64,000 nt of DNA, taken from the NCBI GenBank assembly GCA_000155695.1, contig DS990592.1:3857820-3921819 (forward strand), in the 5' to 3' direction. Below, in pieces: positions 53,446 through 61,700 of the stretch; the first letter of the stretch is position 1; every line of letters starts with the position of its first letter. This DNA comes from Verrucomicrobiia bacterium DG1235 (GTDB lineage Bacteria; Verrucomicrobiota; Verrucomicrobiia; Opitutales; Opitutaceae). The translations under genes were made by a program, and so were the position numbers. The notes under the pieces were generated by a model that saw only the letters and a list, made by a program, of their open reading frames with translations, was not told where the DNA came from and did no database searches.

Positions 53446-54828
53446 ATGACAACGCTTGCCCAACCCAACCTTGATACGCTTAAAGCCTCCGTTCGCGGAG
53501 AAATCGTCCTTCCGGATTCGTCAAATTACGACGAAGTCCGCGCCATTTGGAATGGCATGATAGATAAACGCCCTTCGATTATCGTCCGCTGCACTGGAGT
53601 CGCCGACGTAAAGGCTTGCCTTGCGTTTGCCAAGGAATCGGGAATGGAAATCTCGGTTCGCGGAGCGGGTCACAACATCGCTGGCACCGCGATCGCGGAT
53701 AATCGTTTGTTGGTCGACATGTCGACACTGCGTTCTGTATCCGTAGATCCTGACACGAAAACGGTAACCGCTGGTCCCGGGGCGACGCTTGGCGATATCG
53801 ATCATGAGACCAAGGAGTATGGATTGGCGGTTCCGATGGGTATCAATTCCACGACGGGCATTAGCGGTCTGGCGCTCGGCGGAGGGATCGGCTGGCTGAC
53901 GCGCAAGCACGGGATGACATCGGACAACTTGCTATCTGTGCAAATAGTGACTGCCAGCGGCGAAGTGCTCGAAGCCAGCGAGACGGAAAACGCGGATCTG
54001 TTCTGGGCGTTGCGCGGTGGTGGCGGAAACTTCGGTATCGTGACTCGTTGGACGTTTCGAGCGTATCCGGTGAGTATGGTGACGGCCGGTTTGATTGTTT
54101 TTCCTGCCGAAGAGCGAAAAAGCGTTTTGCAGCAGTATCGCGAGTATGCTCCGAGCTTGCCGACGAATTCGCCGGTCTGGGTTGTGCTTCGAAAAGCGCC
54201 ACCGTTGCCGTTTCTTCCGGAAGAGGTGCATGGGCAAGACGTGCTGGTCGTTCCTTTCTGTCATAATGGCGATGCTGCGGCAGGTATGAAGATTGCGGAT
54301 ACGATTAAGTCTTTTGGGAATCCGGTCGGAGCTCATGTTGGCGAGATGCCGTTTGCTGGCTGGCAGCAGGCCTTTGATCCGCTGCTCACGCCTGGAGCAC
54401 GTAACTATTGGAAGTCGCATAACTTCACGGAGCTTTCGGATCCCTTTATTGATACGATGGTCGAGTATGCGTCGGCTCTTCCGAGTCCGGGATGTGAAAT
54501 ATTCTTTGGATACATCGAAGGCTGCTGCAGCGATGTTGATCCGACTGCGACCGCGTATAGCCATCGCCACACTAAATGGGTGGTGAACATGCATGGCCGC
54601 TGGCAGGAGGCGGGCGACGATGAGTTTTGTATCCAGTGGGCGCGGGACTTGTTCGCGGCGACCAAACCTTATGCAGCTCCCGGTGTGTATATAAATTTCC
54701 TCACCGGCGAAGAGACGGATCGTATCAAGGACGGCTTTGGTCCGAACTTTGATCGCTTGGTCGAGGTGAAGTCGAAGTACGATCCGGACAATGTGTTTAA
54801 CCTGAACCAGAACATTAAGCCCGCGTAA
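53446..54828 (+). CDS. FAD-linked oxidoreductase, berberine-bridge-like (PCMH fold)
   Basis: 460 residues. FAD-binding PCMH domain with RGAGHNIAGTAI, where His76 is the usual site of covalent flavin attachment, then PMGINSTTGISGLALGGG and the C-terminal BBE-like segment KYDPDNVFNLNQNI. The second attachment cysteine of bicovalent family members is replaced by Ser in KHGMTSDN, so flavin is probably bound through His only. These enzymes oxidise sugars or secondary metabolites with oxygen. No signal peptide. It ends the cupin/oxidoreductase pair under the probable control of the BTAD regulator; its substrate is unknown. Confidence 0.92.
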   Translation: MTTLAQPNLDTLKASVRGEIVLPDSSNYDEVRAIWNGMIDKRPSIIVRCTGVADVKACLAFAKESGMEISVRGAGHNIAGTAIADNRLLVDMSTLRSVSVDPDTKTVTAGPGATLGDIDHETKEYGLAVPMGINSTTGISGLALGGGIGWLTRKHGMTSDNLLSVQIVTASGEVLEASETENADLFWALRGGGGNFGIVTRWTFRAYPVSMVTAGLIVFPAEERKSVLQQYREYAPSLPTNSPVWVVLRKAPPLPFLPEEVHGQDVLVVPFCHNGDAAAGMKIADTIKSFGNPVGAHVGEMPFAGWQQAFDPLLTPGARNYWKSHNFTELSDPFIDTMVEYASALPSPGCEIFFGYIEGCCSDVDPTATAYSHRHTKWVVNMHGRWQEAGDDEFCIQWARDLFAATKPYAAPGVYINFLTGEETDRIKDGFGPNFDRLVEVKSKYDPDNVFNLNQNIKPA

Positions 54829-54902
54829 GAGTGCTGGTGACTGGTCTCTATATGCTTGAATGAACTGCAGTCTGGGTCGGGGAACTTTGTCTTTAGGCGC
54901 AG

Positions 54903-56201
54903 CTAAGCTGTGTATGGCTTGTGGGTCTTGATGTAGTCGGGATCGATGACGACGCCTAGGCCGGAACCTTTGGGGGCTTTGATTTTGCCGCCGCCGCTTT
55001 CGAAGGGTCCGGCTTTCGTGTCGTGGGGGATGAGCGTGCCGTTGGCGTCGCGGGCTTCGAAGAGCTTGAACTCGTGAAACTCGTAGGCGGCTGGGCAAAC
55101 GGCGACCATGTGCAGCATGTAGAGGAAACCTAATCCGCCGCGCGAAATGTGCGGCGTGACCTTTAGGCCGGCCGCTTCAACCATTCGGGCGACTTTCATG
55201 GTACGGGTCATGCCGCCGAAATAGAAGAGGTCGGGTTGGAGGATCTGGAAGACTTCGTTGCCGATCAGGTAGCGGAAGCCATGGATACCGAATTCTTCCT
55301 CGCCGCCCGCCATGGGGATGGTCATGGCGCGCTCGACGATCTTTTGCTCTTCGTACCAGTCCCAGGGAATCGGTTCTTCGTAGAAGGTATAGTTGTACTC
55401 TTCGAGGATGCGTCCGATGCGGATAGCTTCCTTAACGCTGTAGGAGCCGTTTCCATCGATCATGAGGTGGAAGTCGTCGCCGAACTTCTCGCGGGCGAGG
55501 CGTATCAGCTTTTCCGTACGTCCGGGAGCGTTGTCGATGTCGGTGGCCAGGTTGTCGCCGCGTCCGGCGCGAAGCTTGACGGCACGGGCTTCGGTCTTGA
55601 TCGCATCCTGGTACATGAGCTCGAGCGACTCTTCCGGTTCGAGGTCGCGAAGCTCACGTAATCGGTGTCCTAGGTAAATGGATACTTCCGGATTGATTAC
55701 GTCACCGATGAGCTCGCCTGCCGGCTTGTTGGCGATGGTTCCCAGCATGTCTAGGATGGCGAATTCGATGCCGGCTACGTGGAGGTTGAGCGGAATGCCT
55801 TGGCGTTTGACGGTTCGCTCCGTGGCGTTGAAAATCATCTGATCCAGATCGCGGGCGTCTTCTCCCACGAAGAAGCCGGACAAGATCCGTTTGACCATGG
55901 GGTAGCTCGAGGCGGCGAAGATCGAGTGTCCGACCGAGATGCCTTCGGCTCCGTCTTTGGAGCGAACGCGGTAGAGGCAGTTGTTGCGATCGACGAGCAG
56001 CTCAAGCGACTCGATGATGATGGGGTCGGGGAAGAGTTTCCGTTTCAGGACTGGTTGCTTGAGGGCCTCGTCTAAGGCAGCGTATCGAGATTCGTAGGAC
56101 GGTTTTTTGGCAGAGCCTTTGCAGCTGGAAAGGCCAAGGGTGGAAACAGCGCCGCCTGCGATAGCGGCGGATGCGATGAAGTTGCGTCGGTTGCTTTTCA
56201 T
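54903..56201 (-). CDS. Enolase-superfamily (mandelate racemase/muconate lactonizing) enzyme, Tat-exported
   Basis: 432 residues from ATG 56201. Twin-arginine signal SNRRNFIASAAIAGG followed by LSSC (Cys27), so probably a Tat-exported lipoprotein. TIM barrel with metal ligands Asp249 (MIDGNGSY), Glu275 or Glu276 (FYEEPIPW) and Glu301/302 (GGEEEFG), a catalytic-side VKLRAGRG and His in TPHISRGG. Such enzymes abstract a proton alpha to a carboxylate in acid sugars (dehydration or epimerisation). Export of an enolase-superfamily enzyme is uncommon but seen in this phylum. Substrate unknown. Divergent from the S1 protease. Confidence 0.92.
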   Translation of the reverse strand: MKSNRRNFIASAAIAGGAVSTLGLSSCKGSAKKPSYESRYAALDEALKQPVLKRKLFPDPIIIESLELLVDRNNCLYRVRSKDGAEGISVGHSIFAASSYPMVKRILSGFFVGEDARDLDQMIFNATERTVKRQGIPLNLHVAGIEFAILDMLGTIANKPAGELIGDVINPEVSIYLGHRLRELRDLEPEESLELMYQDAIKTEARAVKLRAGRGDNLATDIDNAPGRTEKLIRLAREKFGDDFHLMIDGNGSYSVKEAIRIGRILEEYNYTFYEEPIPWDWYEEQKIVERAMTIPMAGGEEEFGIHGFRYLIGNEVFQILQPDLFYFGGMTRTMKVARMVEAAGLKVTPHISRGGLGFLYMLHMVAVCPAAYEFHEFKLFEARDANGTLIPHDTKAGPFESGGGKIKAPKGSGLGVVIDPDYIKTHKPYTA

Positions 56202-56354
56202 GGGGCAGTGGGGTAGGGCTGTGGTTTTCGAGAAATAGGCGTTACTAGCTGCTAAACGATCCTGTTGCAAAAGCAGTCTTCCAATCACTCTTCCTTTAGG
56301 ATGGGTGAAGCGTTTTGTGTTGTTAGTAATAGTACTAGGCATTTGACTGCCGTG

Positions 56355-58646
56355 ATGGAAAGGCGCTTTCGGGTAGGCTTCGGTCGAATACTTGCGGTTT
56401 ATATTCTCTTGATGGGTTGTCGTTTGGCGGCTGAGGAAGAGGATGCGGTGATGAAGCCAAGTATCATTGGCGGAGTGGAAAGCCCGGCGGGCGACTATCC
56501 TTGGATGGGGGCGCTTGTGCGAATAGACGAGGAAGACCTCGCTAAGGCGCAGTTCTGCGGCTGCTCGCTGATCGACGAACAATGGATTCTGACAGCGGCC
56601 CATTGCCTGGACGGATCGAAAGTCGGAGAGATCGCGGTAGCTTTTGGCGACGGGGATTTGGCGGGCGAGAATATCGTGGTGCCGATCGATTTGATCGTGA
56701 TGCATCCGGAATTTTTCGATGTGATCGATCTTGAAAACGACCTGGCTCTAGCGCGTCTCGTCAGGCCAGTGGAGGATGTCGAGCCGGTTGCGTTGAGCGA
56801 CGATTCGGAGTTGGTGGCTGCGGGCGAGCCGGTTCGGGTGATTGGGTGGGGGTTGACGGATCTTGTGCAGAATGATCCGGGACGCGTCAGTAAATTGCGT
56901 CAGGCTGATCTCAACGTGCTGGATCGCGATTGGATCAACTCGGCGGATATTCTAAATGGCGGCGTGGCGGATCGTATGCTTCCGATTGGCAAGTTGGATC
57001 CTGTGGTGACCTCGTCTTTTGGGGATAGTGGGGGACCGATGATTGTCAGGGACGGCGGGGAAGATCGCTTGGCCGGGGTCACGAGCTGGGGAACTGGGTG
57101 TTTCACGCATGTGTTGCCGTATTCAGTTTATACGGACGTGATTCCGTATTTTGATTGGATCGACACTGTGCTTAATCGCGATCGACTGATTTGGGAGAAT
57201 GCCTATGGCGTGAGCGTCTCGGAAAACGAGGCTGCCTATCGACTAGGGCGTTCGCCCGAGAATGTTGATAAGCCGCTTTTGTTTGTCGATCGGGAAGGGA
57301 TTCAGACGGATTTAGTGACGCGTCCGTTTTCGAGGGATTGGAAGTATTCGCTGAGCTACTACGATATTGGGGTGTTGGCTTGGCGGGAGTTAGATTGGAA
57401 TTTCGGGCAGGGCTTGTTGGAAGATGGGGCTTTAGAAGTAGATCTGCCTGAAGAGGCTTGGCGGGAGAGTGTTTTGATTCGCTCACAGCAGATTGCTCGA
57501 AGCGATTCGAATGCGGAGATTGTGGACCTGGCAGTGAATCAGCTCGTTGCCGGGAGTTTTGGGGACCTTGCGTCCGAGGGTGTGCGGGCGTTTCGAATCT
57601 CGGGTTTGGAGCCAGCGCATGGGCACCGGGTGCTCTTATTGAGTGAAGGAGGGACGGTGCGTTATTCATTGCGTTCAAAGGCGGGGAGTGAATTTGAGGA
57701 GATGTCGGGTGAAATTGAAGGAAGGGAGGATGTGGAGTTTTTGACGCAGGACGGTGGCGAGTATTGGTTGTTCCTTTCGCCCATGGCGGATGGGGTGGAA
57801 TTCTCTGTGTATTTGGCGAGGAATGACATTTCTTCGCTTTCGAGTTACTCGAGTATTGCGCAGGGACGGTTGGAGTTTGGGGATGCCAAGTTAGGGGAGA
57901 GCGGTTATAGGGTGGATTCCTTTTCCTTGGTGGGAGAGTCGAGGGAGTCGAATGTTTTGGCCATCGTCGAAAGCTCTATTGATACGGCGATCAGTATTCT
58001 GGATACAAAAACTCTTAAGGCGGCAGGCCAATCGAACGGCTGGTCGACTGGGTTGTATGAATATATGGTATTCAATCGTCCCTCGAGGGATGAGGAAGGC
58101 ATGGATGGCTTGAGCTTTCGCGTTATGAATGCGGAGCCGGGAAGAGTGGGTCGCTATGAAATTGAATTGATCGAATATGAGGAAGAGCGAACGCTTTCTT
58201 TGGCCGACGGTAGTGATTTCAGAGGCTTGACGGTTAGTGATTACACGGTGGATACATTCAATGACTACGAGTATGTGGATCGAGTAGAGTTGACCGGGCT
58301 TGGGGTGGGAACGCGCTATGTTCGATTTACGGGGCTTGAGTCCTTTCGCCCGACATTCGCCTTAAGAAACATAAGCGATAACGTTATCGTTCAGGAATTT
58401 GACCGGGCCTTTTGTTATGAGAGTTCTGTCATCGAATTCACGGCGGTTTCTGGGAAGCGCTATGAAGTGATCGTCGCCGCGAGCGAGCGTAGCATTAACA
58501 AGAATTTCTTCGTGGAGATTTCAACTGCGAGGCCGCCGAATCCCTACGATCGCTTCTCCACAGCGTTTAGCGAGGGAGACGTGATGATGGAAAAGTGGCT
58601 TCGCAGGATGGGGCTAGATACGAGGGGGCGCGGGGATGTGAAGTGA
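56355..58646 (+). CDS. Secreted trypsin-like (S1) serine protease with C-terminal beta domains
   Basis: 763 residues from ATG 56355. Signal segment, then mature N-terminus IIGGVES (37-43). Catalytic triad His83 (TAAHCLDG), Asp129 (LENDLALARL), Ser225 (SFGDSGGPM). The position equivalent to chymotrypsin 189 is Thr219, not Asp, so trypsin-type cleavage after Lys/Arg is not expected; the usual Cys191 is also missing. Residues ~310-750 hold beta-rich segments resembling PPC-type domains (e.g. GVRAFRISGLEPAHGHRV, EYWLFLSPMADGVEF), probably for secretion or surface binding. Convergent with the large repeat protein gene. Confidence 0.93.
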   Translation: MERRFRVGFGRILAVYILLMGCRLAAEEEDAVMKPSIIGGVESPAGDYPWMGALVRIDEEDLAKAQFCGCSLIDEQWILTAAHCLDGSKVGEIAVAFGDGDLAGENIVVPIDLIVMHPEFFDVIDLENDLALARLVRPVEDVEPVALSDDSELVAAGEPVRVIGWGLTDLVQNDPGRVSKLRQADLNVLDRDWINSADILNGGVADRMLPIGKLDPVVTSSFGDSGGPMIVRDGGEDRLAGVTSWGTGCFTHVLPYSVYTDVIPYFDWIDTVLNRDRLIWENAYGVSVSENEAAYRLGRSPENVDKPLLFVDREGIQTDLVTRPFSRDWKYSLSYYDIGVLAWRELDWNFGQGLLEDGALEVDLPEEAWRESVLIRSQQIARSDSNAEIVDLAVNQLVAGSFGDLASEGVRAFRISGLEPAHGHRVLLLSEGGTVRYSLRSKAGSEFEEMSGEIEGREDVEFLTQDGGEYWLFLSPMADGVEFSVYLARNDISSLSSYSSIAQGRLEFGDAKLGESGYRVDSFSLVGESRESNVLAIVESSIDTAISILDTKTLKAAGQSNGWSTGLYEYMVFNRPSRDEEGMDGLSFRVMNAEPGRVGRYEIELIEYEEERTLSLADGSDFRGLTVSDYTVDTFNDYEYVDRVELTGLGVGTRYVRFTGLESFRPTFALRNISDNVIVQEFDRAFCYESSVIEFTAVSGKRYEVIVAASERSINKNFFVEISTARPPNPYDRFSTAFSEGDVMMEKWLRRMGLDTRGRGDVK

Positions 58647-58760
58647 TGGGATACCAAGTAGCTGCTCAAATGTGGAGTGAGAGCTACGTTTCGAAGATGA
58701 AAGGTTCTAGCGGAAGTATTGATAGACCGGCTTGTTTTTGCTTTCCTATGGTTCCCGTTT

Positions 58761-61700
58761 TTAGTTTCCGAATATTTCCACATCAAAGTTTGCTTTTAGA
58801 ATGACTGAAGAACCGTTGAATTGATCTAAGGGTAGGATAAGGGCAGGTGTTCCGATTGGCCATTCCGATTGATAGTGCTCCAATTGTTCGAGGGAAGTAG
58901 TTGTCCATGGGCTTTGCTCGGATGATGCGATGTAAGAAAGGCGAATAGAATCTAAGTGAGGCAGGGACGCCTCGGGTAAAATTGCGCAGATTCTATCTTT
59001 TCCATTGAAGGATAGCTTCGCAGTGCGTAGCAGGGTATTCGTTTTCTCTGGGGCGTAGCCTAGAAGGTATTCGAGCCAGTTGGGGATGTTGTCGTTGTCG
59101 GGGTCGGAACCCAATTTCGTGTCGAAGTCAGCTCCGTTTCTCTGGCGGACGAAAGCCGACCATTCGGTGTATCCATCAACGCTGTACGGTACATACGAAA
59201 TCTGAGATAAGATGACTACATTTTCTCCGTTTACGATAAATCGAATTTTATGAGGACCGATACTGAGGTCTTCTGAATGTGTGCCTTCATAGGTATTCGG
59301 ATTCTCATTGGTGGAGAACACTTCCGAATTGTTTATTTTCATGACTAAGTGATCTGTTCCCTCTGAACTTGGAGGCCCGAAGCTTAAATAGTAGTGAAGG
59401 TTCAGTGATTTCAGCCCCATGACGTTGGTTTCGAGCCATGAGGGTGCATTCGGAGAACGAATGAAATAGATTCCGCTGTTGTCGGTTCCAGATTCCCAAA
59501 ATGGATATGCGGAAGTAAAATCGAGGTCCCACAAGGAAAAGTCCTTTAGAAGTTGTAGGCTGACGAGGGTGTTTTCTTGTATATTGAAAGAGAGGGTAGG
59601 TGAATTGGAAATCGTCGGAGCGGACCAGTTGAAGCGGATTCCCTCTTGATTTTTAATGGATTCAGGGACGGTCAATTTAACTTCAGCGCCGAACGGATGT
59701 ACCGGAAGATCTGGATTTGCTCGAACGGGAGCCGATTGGTTGCTATAGCTTAGCGCTAGCCCGTTATGTAAAGAGACGTTGTTGGCAGAGAGGAGCTCGT
59801 CAGTCTTGATCGAAAGAATGTGAGTCCGAGAGGGAATTGGTACCACGATAGGATTATCGCTTTGATTGGCTTTCCAATCCATCAAGATACGGCTTCCGGA
59901 GTCTACTCTTAGATAGGTGCGGTAAGGATTCGAGTCTTTAATTACCAGGGCACCGGGACCGGTGAACGCGACTTCATACTCGTAGGTGCTATCGGAGGTG
60001 AGTAGGCGTTTCCAGCTGCCCTTGGACGGTTGGTCGATGTAGAAAAGCGCTTCTAGCTCCAAATGATCGGAGACAACGAGCTCTTGGTACGCAACATCGG
60101 AAACGGAGGAATCAGCGTATCCATAGAAGTAATAATAACGTTTTGGTGATGCCCATAGGTTTATCGAGTCACCTTCTTGATAGACCGACTTTTGTGGATT
60201 AATACCCGCTCGTCCATATCTGGAGTCGTAGGTCAGTACCACCAGAAATCCGAGTTCGATGGAAAAGTCTGTTATGGCGGCAAATTTGTCGTGAAGGCTC
60301 GTTGTACTATTGTACTTGAACTTGATGGTATGTTGTCCATCGGGAATTGGGAGTGAGACGCGTTCCCCACTCGCTTTGCCGTAGAAGCGATGGATAGTAT
60401 CGTCGATAGTGACTTCGAGCGAACTATTGGAAGCTGATTCTCCTCCAGCGTCTTTTGTATAATAGGTAAACTGTAGAACGGAGGGACCGGAGACTTCTGT
60501 TGCCAAGCTTGTTCCTACCTCAGTATTAGGTTCGAAAACGACGGCATCTCTTTCCGAATTGTCTGGAAGGGTGGCGTTCCTGATCGAGACAGATGAACCC
60601 CTATGTGTAAAAGTTTCGCCAGCAAATGATACATTGGGGCTGAAGTAGGCCTTGTAGGAATGGTCTGCGCTATCATGAAGAGGGACGGTCAAGTCGGCGA
60701 TGCTTTGGTCTAAACTTAGATGATCCCAGTGACTGAAAGTGTAGCCGGGCATGGGAATCGCAGACAGTGTTAGGGTTTCGTTAGGTGTAGGATTATCGTT
60801 CAGGATCGGAACGTCTATATAGCCACCTAGTGAATCGCTGTAGCTAATGCTATATCCTTTTTCAATTTGAATGCCCTCTATGTAAATGTTTGAATTGAAA
60901 TATACTTGATCGGAACGGTTTCGGAATTCCAAGGTCACACCTTCGTTGCCATCGCGTACTGCTAAGTGAATACGTCGCCAGTCACCAGTCCCGACAGCCG
61001 TTAAAAAGGTATTTTCGTATGAATCGGATTCTCGAAGAATCTGCTTAAAATTTATTGTCATACCTTCCGGGATGAGAACTGAGAGTGAAAGAAGGCACGC
61101 TCCTTGGGATGGGATGTGTGCGTATTTGGATTCCCATTTTCCCCAGTCGCCAGATATTTTTATAGCTTGTTCCTCTGATTTGGTCACTAGAGTTTGCCAT
61201 TCTGTAGACAAATCAAACGACGTATATATGGAACTTCGTGAGTTTGAAGCGTCCATCAAAAAGGATGGGCTTACTTCAACATCGTAGATAGAAGTAAACT
61301 GTATTTCACGGTCTGATACTCGAGTGGAGGATACCCCGTATGAAGGATTGAATGATAGGTTCGAGAGGACCAAGTTTCCTGCAACTTCGTCCGGTATCTT
61401 GACTGACACCCACTCAAATAGTGGGTAAGACTCCATTTCCGGTTGAAGTTCTACTGGGTGGTTCTGACCTTGTTCGAGATCTACTTTGAAGGTTTTCAGG
61501 AATGAGAAATGATCGATCTCAGTATTTCGTTCTTCGCCAACTGGCATATTGACGATGATCTTTAAAGTATGAGAACCGGCCTCGATTCGTTTCGTCAAAT
61601 GGTAAGTACTCACTCCACGCTCATTAGATTCACCAAAATCCTGGTGAATGATCTGGTCATCAAAGTAGACTTCGCGAGACGAACCAGCCGAGCCAAAGGG

